Positions 18,293-26,860 of a stretch of 64,000 bases of DNA are shown one piece after another. Positions within the stretch are counted from its first letter, which is position 1, and the number at the start of each line of letters is the position of its first letter. A program made the translations under genes and the position numbers. The stretch is taken from contig NZ_CP100763.1 in assembly GCF_024296685.1 (NCBI RefSeq), positions 1,922,001 to 1,986,000 of the forward strand. The letters are read 5' to 3'. A model generated the notes under the pieces. The model did no database searches. It saw only the letters and a list, made by a program, of their open reading frames with translations, and was not told the origin of the DNA. The stretch comes from Natrinema marinum. Its GTDB lineage: Archaea > Halobacteriota > Halobacteria > Halobacteriales > Natrialbaceae.

Positions 18293-19195
18293 ATGAGTGA
18301 TACAGATACGCGCACCGAAATGGGGGCGGAGTTCGGCGGCGACGGCGAGCACCGCGAGGCGACCGGCGGACGCGTCTCGCGAGCGCTCCGGGCCGCTCGA
18401 GACGGCGGAAGACTGAGCGCCATTGCGGGCATCGGGGGCAGTGTGAGTCTGCTCGGCGGCGTCCGCGCGCTTTGGCGCGGCGACAGCGAGCGCGCGGTCG
18501 GTCGGTTCGCGCTCGGCGGCGTGCTCGTCGCGATCGCACTCGAGTTGCGGCGATCGCCCGACGAGCGCGCCACCGGCGCTGCCGTCGACCAGACGGATGT
18601 CGTCAGCACCGGGCCGGACATCGGCAACCTCGAGGGCGGCGCGACGAGTGAGGCGGAACACGCCGATGGTGCCGACGCTCAGCGGGTCGCCGATTCCTCG
18701 GTCGATCTTGAAGACGCAGCCTCGGGGTCGGAGTCAGACGCGGCGGAGTCGGCGACGGGGAGCGAATCCGACACAGCGGTTGAAGTTCCCGAATCCGAGA
18801 CGTACGAACGGTTGGGCGCGGCGGCGTTCGACGAACGCAGCAGCGAGATTCCCGTCCCACAGGAGGCGTTCAACCGGAACGTCCTCTCGCTCGGCGCCGA
18901 GGCGTTCTGGGGGATTCGCGAGGAGGACGACGCCGTCGTCGTCTCGGAGCGCTTCGATCCGCTTCGAGACCACGAGGGGATCCGCTACGTCGCGAGCAGC
19001 GAAATCGACGACGACCGGATGCTGACAGTCCCCGATACAGTGTTGAACCACTGGGACGCCGTGGCAGGCGGGGGGACTGCCGTCGCCTCCGGTACCCAAA
19101 TCACGTTCGTCACCGCCGACTCGCTTGAAGCGAACGGCCAGATTCAGATCGTCCCCGAGCAGTGGCTCGACGACGTACTCGAGGACAGCGCGTAA
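18293..19195 (+). CDS. Hypothetical haloarchaeal protein, helix plus soluble C-terminal domain
   Basis: Start at the ATG 18293; 300 residues. Residues 1-40 are charged, 41-85 contain two glycine-rich hydrophobic segments, 90-160 are a highly acidic Ser/Glu/Asp linker, and 165-300 form a compact domain (RLGAAAFDERSSEIPVPQEA onward) with a regular beta-rich pattern. Function unknown. The linker is typical halophilic low-complexity sequence. May be anchored in the membrane with the C-terminal domain in the cytoplasm. Confidence 0.7.
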   Translation: MSDTDTRTEMGAEFGGDGEHREATGGRVSRALRAARDGGRLSAIAGIGGSVSLLGGVRALWRGDSERAVGRFALGGVLVAIALELRRSPDERATGAAVDQTDVVSTGPDIGNLEGGATSEAEHADGADAQRVADSSVDLEDAASGSESDAAESATGSESDTAVEVPESETYERLGAAAFDERSSEIPVPQEAFNRNVLSLGAEAFWGIREEDDAVVVSERFDPLRDHEGIRYVASSEIDDDRMLTVPDTVLNHWDAVAGGGTAVASGTQITFVTADSLEANGQIQIVPEQWLDDVLEDSA

Positions 19196-19382
19196 CGATG
19201 GTCGATCAGCCGTGATGGCCCGCCGCGGCGGATCGCCAGCCGGCGAGACCGTGTGATGGTTCGGGTAACACAGCTATTAATTGAGCGCCTATATTTCGAA
19301 CATCCATTTTCAAAAGTAACGATTAGAACGCTTGCGTCGCAAGGGTATAGAGTCAACACCGCGAGTACGGTACGGGGGATCA

Positions 19383-19706
19383 ATGCTCAACGATCTCCTC
19401 ACCATCGTCGCGAACGACTACCGGCGCGAACTGTTGATCAGCCTGCTCGAGCGCGAGCGCGACCGGAAAACGGAGGCGCTGCTCCCCGACGACATCGCAG
19501 TCGACGGCGCGAACCGCGACGCGCAGGTAGCCGAGCTACACCATTGCCACCTCCCGATGCTGGCCGAGGGCGACCTGATCGAGTGGCACCGAGACGATAA
19601 CTGGATCACGACCGGCTCCCGGTTCGACGACATCAAGCCGTTGCTCGAGTTGCTCGCCGAGCACGACGAGGAGCTCCCGTATCGAGTTCGGTGCGTGAAC
19701 CGGTAG
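19383..19706 (+). CDS. Winged-helix protein, DUF7344-like
   Basis: 107 residues from the ATG at 19383; an in-frame TTG 51 bp upstream is less attractive. The pattern LTIVANDYRRELLISLLE followed by AELHHCHLPMLAEGDLIEW and a short wing is that of the haloarchaeal single-domain winged-helix family whose members pair a helix with an HLP(K/M)L motif. Probably a DNA-binding regulator of unknown target. AT-rich DNA at 19265-19330 is a likely promoter region. Confidence 0.7.
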   Translation: MLNDLLTIVANDYRRELLISLLERERDRKTEALLPDDIAVDGANRDAQVAELHHCHLPMLAEGDLIEWHRDDNWITTGSRFDDIKPLLELLAEHDEELPYRVRCVNR

Positions 19707-19756
19707 TCGCCGTCCGTCGACTGAGCGAGACGGCGACCACCGGCCGGTCGCGCCCG

Positions 19757-20440
19757 CTACAGCGAGCCGCGGACCCGCTCTACGACCGCCAGCATCCCGT
19801 CGGCGTGGCGCTCCTCGAGGACCTCGTCAGCCGCCGCCGTCGCGGCCTCGTCGGCGTTGCCGACGGCGAAGCTCCGGCCGACGACCGCGAACGTCGGCGC
19901 GTCGTTGACCGAGTCCCCGACGGCGACGCAGTCCGCGAGGTCGACCCCGACGTGCTCGGCGATCCGCTCGACGCCGTCGCCCTTGTTCGGCGTGGCGTCT
20001 TTGACGTGGTAGGCGTACCCGGTGTCGATCACCTCGAGGCCGTGATCGGCGGCGATCTCGCGCAGCGGCTCGAGCGGCTGCTCCAGATTGACGGCGATCT
20101 CGGTCTCGCGCCAGCGGTTGACGGTGTCTTCCTCGCCCCAGCCGAGGTCGTAGCCGGCGGCGCGGTACTCCTCGACGACGGCCTGGGCGGCCTCGCGGTC
20201 GGCGGTGAAGAACACGTCGTCGCCGGTGTAGACGACGCCGCCGTTTTCCGCGACGACGAGTTCGGGGATGCCGACGAAGTGACAGAGCGCGACGGGATAG
20301 GGGAAGGCCTTCCCCGTGGCGATCACGACGGGCGCGTCCCACTCGCGCAGCGGGTCGAAGACGCGCGGATCGATGCCCCAGCCCTCGGGACGGGTCAGGG
20401 TGCCGTCGACGTCGAGGACGAGCGGCGGATCGGCTGCCAT
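19757..20440 (-). CDS. Archaeal phosphoglycolate phosphatase (HAD)
   Basis: A 227-residue HAD hydrolase of the TA0175 type, the usual length for archaeal phosphoglycolate phosphatase. It shows the nucleophile motif LDVDGTLTRP (residues about 8-17), the cap domain and the motif IV stretch VAVGDSVNDAPTF. It removes the phosphate of 2-phosphoglycolate; sugar-phosphate side activities are common in the family. Confidence 0.9.
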   Translation of the reverse strand: MAADPPLVLDVDGTLTRPEGWGIDPRVFDPLREWDAPVVIATGKAFPYPVALCHFVGIPELVVAENGGVVYTGDDVFFTADREAAQAVVEEYRAAGYDLGWGEEDTVNRWRETEIAVNLEQPLEPLREIAADHGLEVIDTGYAYHVKDATPNKGDGVERIAEHVGVDLADCVAVGDSVNDAPTFAVVGRSFAVGNADEAATAAADEVLEERHADGMLAVVERVRGSL

Positions 20441-20564
20441 AGCATCACTCGAGGGCCGGGCGGCCTAAAGGAGTCGGTTCGGTCGCTCGAGCCCCACTGA
20501 GCGACCACCGAATCCCATCGTCGAAGGGCAAACGTAGATGTCTCGAGCGCCCCTATTCCCACCG

Positions 20565-20759
20565 ATGTCAATGGATGACTTCGACGTAGCGGAACTGCTC
20601 GAGACGGGCGGGTCACAACTGAAGACGAGTCTCCCCGGCGTGGTCGTGACGACGAAACTTGACGACGCGGACGCGGACGAACTGGAAGCGGTTCACCGCC
20701 GACAACTAGAGTACGCGCTCGAACACGCCGAAGAGGCGAAAGAAGCGACTCGAATGTGA
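20565..20759 (+). CDS. Small conserved-looking halophilic protein
   Basis: 64 residues from the ATG at 20565; an ATG nine codons earlier (20538) exists. The sequence has an acidic N terminus (DDFDVAELLETGGS), a beta-like core LPGVVVTTKLDD and a helix rich in Glu and Ala (ELEAVHRRQLEYALEHAEEA). No function is recognised. The coherent helix and codon use support a real gene. Confidence 0.55.
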   Translation: MSMDDFDVAELLETGGSQLKTSLPGVVVTTKLDDADADELEAVHRRQLEYALEHAEEAKEATRM

Positions 20760-20885
20760 TCGGGGCGAGAGGACGAGACGAACCACGCAGGGAGACGACC
20801 GTCGCGATCGCTGCGGTTCCCCGGTGCCGGAGACCGAAATCACGACGGGTGGGGGCACCGAGCCGCGGGTAGCGTTCGACTCCCG

Positions 20886-21959
20886 TCAGAGTGCGAGATA
20901 CCCCGCGTTGGGGAGGAGTCCGGCCAGATAGAGGAGTCCGAGGACGAACATGAACGCCGCGATCGCCATCGCCGGCGGATCGACGTGCGTCCCCGAGTGC
21001 GAGTAGAACACGCGCTGGCCCACCTCGCCGAGGAGACCGCTAATCGCGCCGAACGCGCCGGCGACGAGCAGGACGACCGGCTCGCTGCCGACGGCGGGCA
21101 TCGCGATGACCGCGCCCACGGCGCCCAGCAGGGTGATGTGGTGGGTGACCGGGATCTTCTCGACGCCGAGATTGAGAAAGAGCAGGCTCATCGCCGAGAT
21201 GGCATAACCCATGAAGATGCTCCCCGTCTCGAGCCAGATGAAGCCGCCGAGGATCCCGCCGATGATGCCGATGGCGGTGACGCCGGACCACTCGTACTGG
21301 TGGGGCAGCCACGGTTCCGTCGCCAGTCGGTCGGTCTCGGTCCCGCCGTCGGCCGCGACGCGTTTCTCCTCGCGCTCGAACGGCGACATGTCGAGGATGC
21401 TCGAGCCGCCGACCCTGCCGACGAGCGGGTAGCCGAAGACGAGTCGCGCGATGAAGGCCGTCGCGACGACCGAGAGCGCGATGTTGTCCGTCGGGAAGCC
21501 GAGGCCGGTCATCACCTGCGTGATGAGCATCCCGAGCGCGCCGAAGATCGCCCCGACCGCGAGGATGTCGGGTTTGGTCCCGAACGCGTACAGAATGTCC
21601 TTCCCGAAGTGGTAGTCCCAGTCGTCGGGTTTCATCTCGGGGTATCGCCGCCCGGCGTAGGCCGTCGCTGCGACGCCACCGGCGAAGGCGATGTGGGGGC
21701 CGGTCACCGGGCCGAACCCGATCGTGCCGGTGATCCCGGTGGCGATGTTACCGGCACCGACGGCTTCGAGCCCGCCGAGTTCGCCCTCGAGGACGGCCAG
21801 CCCCTCGCCGAGGAAGACGACGAACCCCGTGAAGACGAACGCGGGCAGTGCGCCCAGCGCCGCCCCGAAGGCGCCGCCGGCGAGGGCGGCGATCAGCAGG
21901 ACGGCGAACGCCTCGAGTTCCATCCCGATGACGGGAACCTGAAACAACGGCGCCAGCAT
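20886..21959 (-). CDS. Glycerol-locus membrane protein (putative glycerol uptake)
   Basis: A 357-residue polytopic protein with about 9-10 helices, glycine- and alanine-rich, with a hydrophilic loop near residues 200-225. It begins 3 bp after glpK and is certainly co-transcribed. A membrane protein in this place, next to glpK, is characteristic of haloarchaeal glycerol loci, where a role in glycerol entry has been proposed. It does not look like the aquaporin-type GlpF. The function is inferred from context. Confidence 0.7.
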   Translation of the reverse strand: MLAPLFQVPVIGMELEAFAVLLIAALAGGAFGAALGALPAFVFTGFVVFLGEGLAVLEGELGGLEAVGAGNIATGITGTIGFGPVTGPHIAFAGGVAATAYAGRRYPEMKPDDWDYHFGKDILYAFGTKPDILAVGAIFGALGMLITQVMTGLGFPTDNIALSVVATAFIARLVFGYPLVGRVGGSSILDMSPFEREEKRVAADGGTETDRLATEPWLPHQYEWSGVTAIGIIGGILGGFIWLETGSIFMGYAISAMSLLFLNLGVEKIPVTHHITLLGAVGAVIAMPAVGSEPVVLLVAGAFGAISGLLGEVGQRVFYSHSGTHVDPPAMAIAAFMFVLGLLYLAGLLPNAGYLAL

Positions 21960-21962
21960 GGG

Positions 21963-23504
21963 TTAGTCCTCCGCGTCCCGCGCCCAGTCGCGCGATCGCT
22001 CGACGGCGTCCGACCAGCGGTCGTACCGTTGGTCGGCCTCGTCGGGGTCCATCTCGGGGTCGAACTCCGCGTCGACCTGCCAGTTGCTCCGCAACTCCTC
22101 GGGATCGTCCCAGTAGCCGACGGCGAGCCCAGCCGCGTAGGCCGAGCCCAGCGCGGTCGTCTCGTCGACGACCGGGCGGACGATCTCCGAGCCGATGATG
22201 TCCGACTGGAGCTGACAGAGGAAGTTGTTCTTGACCGCGCCGCCGTCGACTTTCAGTGATGTCATCTCGATCCCGGAGTCACCCTCCATCGCTTCCGCCA
22301 CGTCGCGGGTCTGGTAGGCGATCGACTCGAGGGTCGCGCGGACGACGTGTTCCTTGCGGGTGCCCCGCGTCATCCCGACGATGGTCCCGCGGGCGCGCTG
22401 ATCCCAGTGGGGCGCGCCCAGCCCGGTGAAGGCGGGGACGACGTAGACGCCGTCGGTCGTGTCGACGCTGCGGGCGAGTTCCGCCGTCTCGGCGGGGTCC
22501 TCGATCAGCGTCATGTCCTCGAGCCACTCGATGGCCGCGCCAGTGACGAAGATCGACCCCTCGAGGGCGTACTGGACCGGCTCGCCCGAGCGCTGGAAGC
22601 CGATCGTCGTCAACAGGCCGTGATCGGACGCGACGGCTTCCTCCCCGGTGTTCATCAGGAAGAAAGAACCGGTGCCGTAGGTGTTCTTCGCGTCGCCGGG
22701 GTCGAAACAGGTCTGGCCGAACAGCGCCGCCTGCTGGTCGCCTAACGCGCCCGCGACCGGAACCTCGGCCTCGAGAAAGCCGTCGGGATCGGTCGAACCG
22801 TACGTCTCGTCGTCGCTCGAGGGTCGCACCTCCGGCAGCATCGCCTCGGGGATCGAAAACTCCGCCAGCAGGTCGTCGTCCCACTCGAGGTCGTGGATGT
22901 TGTACAGCATCGTCCGCGAAGCGTTCGTGATCTCGGTGAGGTGCTCGCCCGTGAGGTTGTAGATCAGCCACGAGTCGATCGTCCCGAAGCGGATCTCGCC
23001 GCTCTCCGCGCGGTCGCGGATGTCCTGCGGGCGCGAGCGCTCGAGTTTGATCGGATCGGCGTTGTCGAGCAGCCACTCGGCTTTCGTCGCCGAGAAGTAG
23101 GCGTCGGCCTCGAGGCCGGTCTTCTCGCGGATGGGCTCGATCAGCTCGTCCTCCTCGAGTTGCTCGACGCGGTCGGTCGTTCGACGGTCCTGCCAGACGA
23201 TGGCGTTGTGAACCGGCTTGCCGGTGTCGGCGTCCCATAGCAGCGTCGTCTCTCGCTGGTTGGTCACGCCGATGGCCTCGAGTTGGTCGGGCGCGATGCC
23301 CGCCTGCCCCAGTGCCTCTCTGATGACGTCTTTGGTGTTCTCCCAGATCTCCATCGGGTCGTGCTCGACCCAGCCGGGTTCGGGATAGATCTGTTCGTGT
23401 TTCTCGTAGGCGTTCGCGACGACCTGCCCCTCGTGATCGAACACGATGAAGCGGGTACCGGTCGTTCCCTGGTCTACCGCGCCGACGTATGTGGTTGCTG
23501 TCAC
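21963..23504 (-). CDS. glpK: Glycerol kinase
   Basis: GlpK phosphorylates glycerol to sn-glycerol 3-phosphate with ATP, the committing step of glycerol use in haloarchaea. The 513-residue protein has VGAVDQGTTGTRFIVFD at the N terminus (phosphate 1), NAIVWQDRRT (glycerol site), TFLMNTGEEA-like GTGSFFLMNTG, and VDGGAVKNNFLCQLQSDI near the C terminus. First gene of the minus-strand arm; divergent from the dehydrogenase genes over 256 bp. Confidence 0.97.
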   Translation of the reverse strand: MTATTYVGAVDQGTTGTRFIVFDHEGQVVANAYEKHEQIYPEPGWVEHDPMEIWENTKDVIREALGQAGIAPDQLEAIGVTNQRETTLLWDADTGKPVHNAIVWQDRRTTDRVEQLEEDELIEPIREKTGLEADAYFSATKAEWLLDNADPIKLERSRPQDIRDRAESGEIRFGTIDSWLIYNLTGEHLTEITNASRTMLYNIHDLEWDDDLLAEFSIPEAMLPEVRPSSDDETYGSTDPDGFLEAEVPVAGALGDQQAALFGQTCFDPGDAKNTYGTGSFFLMNTGEEAVASDHGLLTTIGFQRSGEPVQYALEGSIFVTGAAIEWLEDMTLIEDPAETAELARSVDTTDGVYVVPAFTGLGAPHWDQRARGTIVGMTRGTRKEHVVRATLESIAYQTRDVAEAMEGDSGIEMTSLKVDGGAVKNNFLCQLQSDIIGSEIVRPVVDETTALGSAYAAGLAVGYWDDPEELRSNWQVDAEFDPEMDPDEADQRYDRWSDAVERSRDWARDAED

Positions 23505-23574
23505 TGGTAGTCACCTCGCCCATGCGACTTGTTTACTGGCGGTCGCACGATATCGGTAAACAATACTGACGATC

Positions 23575-23728
23575 ATTATAAATGTTAGCCACCGTAGCAC
23601 ACACAGTAGCGAGAGCCGAACGGAAACCGGTCCATTAGCCTCCGAATACGGGTGCTGGCGTCTCATCTCCCTCTCGGATCGAGACGGTAAGTAATGAGTT
23701 ACTACCGCTGACGGAGTGCCGATAAAAT
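23575..23728. promoter_or_regulatory. Divergent glpK / glpA promoter region
   Basis: A TTATAAA box (23575-23583) on the minus strand fits glpK, leaving a leader of about 45 nt. On the plus strand a gataaaat box (23721-23728) is 33-40 nt before glpA. Just upstream of it, at 23685-23707, is an imperfect inverted repeat (arms cggtaagtaa / ttactaccg) which is a candidate operator for the dehydrogenase operon. All assignments are by pattern only. Confidence 0.5.
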
Positions 23729-23760
23729 GAAGGGGCGAGTTCCCGTAGATCCGGTGACGA

Positions 23761-25470
23761 ATGGCAACGGACACCGGGGTCCTCGTTCTCGGCGGCGGCT
23801 CGACCGGCTGTGGCATCGCCCGCGACCTGGCGCTGCGCGGGCTCTCCGTCACGCTCGTCGAACGAGGGAACCTCACGGACGGCACGACCGGGCGGATGCA
23901 CGGCCTGCTCCACAGCGGCGGCCGGTACGCGGTCTCCGACCGGCCCAGCGCGCGCGAGTGCATCGAGGAAAACCGGATCCTCCGGGAGATTGCGGGCCAC
24001 TGCGTCGAGGAGACCGGTGGCCTGTTCGTCCAGTGCCCCGAGGACTCGGACGACTACTTTCGGGAGAAACTCGAGGGCTGTCGCGACTGCGGCATTCCGG
24101 CCCGCGTCCTCTCGGGCCGGGAAGCCCGCGAGGTCGAGCCCTACCTCGCCGACGATATCGAACGGGCGATCGAAGTCCCCGACGGGGCGGTCGACCCGTT
24201 CCGGCTCTGCGTCGCGAACGCGATCGACGCCGAGGCCCACGGCGCGCGCGTCGAGACCCACGCCGAGGTGGTGGACCTCCTGCGCGACGGCGACGACATC
24301 TACGGGGTCGAGATCCGCCACGGCTCGGGCCCCGGCAAGCGCACCGACGCCGCGGCCGGCACGACCGAGGAGATCACCGCCGAGTACGTCGTCAACGCGA
24401 CCGGCGCGTGGGCGGGCCAGATCGGCGCGATGGCCGACCTCGAGGTCGAGGTCCGGCCTTCGAAGGGCGTGATGACGATCATGAACGTCCGGCAGGTCGA
24501 CACCGTGATCAACCGCTGTCGGCCGAAAGGCGACGCCGACATCGTCGTCCCTCACGAGACGACCGCGATTTTGGGCACGACTGACGAAGAAGTGTCCGAT
24601 CCGGACGACTACCCCGAGGAGCAGTGGGAGGTCGATCAGATGATCGATACGCTCTCCGAACTCGTGCCGATCCTCACCGAGGCGCGCACGATCCGCTCGT
24701 TCTGGGGCGTGCGCCCGCTGTACGAACCGCCGGGAACCGGCACCGCGGACCCGACCGACATCACGCGCGATTTCTTCCTGCTCGATCACGCCGACCGCGA
24801 CGGCGTCGACGGGATGGCGAGCATCGTCGGCGGCAAGTTCACCACCTACCGGGCGATGGCCGAGGAGATCGCAGACCACGTCTGCGAGAAACTCGGGGTG
24901 ACCGCCTCCTGCGTGACGGCCGACGAACCCCTGCCCGGCAGCGAGCAGATCGAGACGCTCGAGGCGGGGATGGACGACTTCGGCCTCCGTTCGCCGATCG
25001 CGCGCCGGAGCAGACAGCGGCTGGGAAGCCGGGCGCGCGAGGTGCTCGCGACCGACGCGGCGAACCCGGTGCTCTGTGCCTGCGAGGGCGTCACGCGGGC
25101 CGAAGTTCGAGACGCGATCTCGCAGTCGGGCGCGGACCTGAACGCGGTCAGGATCCGAACGCGCGCCTCGATGGGGAACTGTCAGGGCGGCTTCTGCTGT
25201 CAGCCGATGGCCAACGAGCTCCACCCCGCACACGACGAAGAGACGGTCCGCGAAGCGCTCGACGAGCTCTTTCAGGAACGCTGGAAGGGACAGCGCCACG
25301 CGCTGTGGGGCGAACAGCTCTCGCAAGCCATGCTCACCTACGCCCTCCACGCGACGACGATGAACCGCGACCGCGACCCCGCGAGCGAGTCGGGCGAGGT
25401 CGAGTTCGCGGCGTTCGACGACGGCGGGATGGCAACGAACCAGGTCAGCGGCTCGAGGGGGGACCGCTGA
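23761..25470 (+). CDS. gpdA: Anaerobic-type glycerol-3-phosphate dehydrogenase subunit A
   Basis: The catalytic FAD subunit oxidises sn-glycerol 3-phosphate to dihydroxyacetone phosphate. The 569-residue protein has the dinucleotide motif [20 protein letters not shown] (residues 7-26), [18 protein letters not shown], and a C-terminal Fer2_BFD domain with cysteines in [11 protein letters not shown] and GNCQGGFCC. First gene of the gpdABC (glpABC) operon; the next ATG follows the stop directly. Confidence 0.96.
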   Translation: MATDTGVLVLGGGSTGCGIARDLALRGLSVTLVERGNLTDGTTGRMHGLLHSGGRYAVSDRPSARECIEENRILREIAGHCVEETGGLFVQCPEDSDDYFREKLEGCRDCGIPARVLSGREAREVEPYLADDIERAIEVPDGAVDPFRLCVANAIDAEAHGARVETHAEVVDLLRDGDDIYGVEIRHGSGPGKRTDAAAGTTEEITAEYVVNATGAWAGQIGAMADLEVEVRPSKGVMTIMNVRQVDTVINRCRPKGDADIVVPHETTAILGTTDEEVSDPDDYPEEQWEVDQMIDTLSELVPILTEARTIRSFWGVRPLYEPPGTGTADPTDITRDFFLLDHADRDGVDGMASIVGGKFTTYRAMAEEIADHVCEKLGVTASCVTADEPLPGSEQIETLEAGMDDFGLRSPIARRSRQRLGSRAREVLATDAANPVLCACEGVTRAEVRDAISQSGADLNAVRIRTRASMGNCQGGFCCQPMANELHPAHDEETVREALDELFQERWKGQRHALWGEQLSQAMLTYALHATTMNRDRDPASESGEVEFAAFDDGGMATNQVSGSRGDR

Positions 25471-26775
25471 ATGGCCATCGAGGACGACGTGCTCGTCGTC
25501 GGCGGCGGACTCGCCGGCGCGACCGCCGCGCTGGCCGCGGCCCGAGGAGACGTTCGGGTCCGGCTCATCTCGCACAGACAGAGCACGCTCCGCCACGCCA
25601 GCGGGCTGATCGACGTGCTGGGGTACGCGCCGACCGGCGAGGGCCCGCTCGCCGACCCGTTTTCGGCCATCCCGGACCTCCCCGACGGCCACCCCTACGA
25701 GCGCGTCGGCCTCGAGGCGGTCCGCGAGGCCCTCGAGCTGTTCGACGCCGTCGCGGGCGACGCATACGACGGGGCGCACACGGACGCGAACGCGCTCGTC
25801 CCGACCCACGGCGGCACCGTCAAGCCGACCGCGCGGTATCCGACCGCGACCGCGCCCGGCCTCGCGAGCGCCGACGGCGACGCGCTGCTCGTCGGTTTCG
25901 AGACGTTGCCGGACTTCGACGCCCCGCTGGCAGCCGCCCACCTCGAGGCGGCGGGCGTCCCCTTCGACGCCCGGGGCGTCACAGTCCGGTTCCCCGGGAT
26001 CGGCCGGGACGACGCGAAAATCACTCGGTACGCCCACCTCCTCGACCGCGACGAAGTCGTGGAGACCGCGGCGGGCGAGACCGGCGCGCGCGCCGCGCTG
26101 GCCGAGACCGTCCGTCCCCACCTCGGGGACGAGCCCCGCGTCGGTTTCCCGGCGATCCTCGGCGACGAACGGGCCGCCGACGTGCGTCGCGACCTCGCGG
26201 ACCGGCTCGGCGTCGACGTCTTCGAGGTGCCGATGGGACCGCCGAGCCTGCCCGGAATGCGCCTCGAGGACCTGCTCTACGACGCGGTCGCGGACGCGGG
26301 GGTCCGCGTGACGACGGGCGTGCCGGTGGTCGACTACGAGACCGACGCTGCCGAGACGGGAGCCGCCGGTCCCGAGCGGATCGAGCGCGTGATCGTCGAC
26401 CGCAACGGGAGCGCGATTCCCCACCGCGCCGAACAGTACGTCCTCGCGACGGGCGGGCTGGTCGGGAAGGGCGTACAATCCGACCGCGAGCGGGTCCACG
26501 AGCCGATCTTCGACTGTCACGTTCCCCACCCCGCGGACCGCTACGACTGGTTCGTCGACGATGTCTTCGGCGATCAGCCCTACGCGCGGTTCGGGGTTCC
26601 CGTCGACCGCGCTCTCCGACCGCTCGACGCGGACGACGCTCCGGAATTTGCGAACCTCCACGCGGCGGGTGCAGTACTCGGCGGGTACGACTTCGCGGCC
26701 GAGAAGTCCGGGGGCGGCGTCTCGCTCGCGACCGGTTACGTCGCGGGCCGACGCGCCGCGGAGGAATGTCAGTGA
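25471..26775 (+). CDS. gpdB: Glycerol-3-phosphate dehydrogenase subunit B
   Basis: A 434-residue FAD-binding subunit of the membrane-associated dehydrogenase. It opens with VLVVGGGLAGATAALAAARG and ends with the FAD motif GGYDFAAEKSGGGVSLATGY. It passes electrons from subunit A to subunit C. Starts on the base after the subunit A stop. Length and order match other haloarchaeal glycerol operons. Confidence 0.95.
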   Translation: MAIEDDVLVVGGGLAGATAALAAARGDVRVRLISHRQSTLRHASGLIDVLGYAPTGEGPLADPFSAIPDLPDGHPYERVGLEAVREALELFDAVAGDAYDGAHTDANALVPTHGGTVKPTARYPTATAPGLASADGDALLVGFETLPDFDAPLAAAHLEAAGVPFDARGVTVRFPGIGRDDAKITRYAHLLDRDEVVETAAGETGARAALAETVRPHLGDEPRVGFPAILGDERAADVRRDLADRLGVDVFEVPMGPPSLPGMRLEDLLYDAVADAGVRVTTGVPVVDYETDAAETGAAGPERIERVIVDRNGSAIPHRAEQYVLATGGLVGKGVQSDRERVHEPIFDCHVPHPADRYDWFVDDVFGDQPYARFGVPVDRALRPLDADDAPEFANLHAAGAVLGGYDFAAEKSGGGVSLATGYVAGRRAAEECQ

Positions 26776-26860
26776 GCGCTCTCGCGGGCGCCAACGGCGA
26801 CCTCGAACGCCGACGAACGACTAGCTCGACCGACAGCGACCGATCCAGACAGGTGATTCG

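Noticed and set aside
23635-26661. 1008-codon minus-strand open frame
   Set aside because: It is the antisense shadow of gpdA and gpdB; high GC removes stop codons. The plus-strand products carry clear FAD and cysteine motifs.
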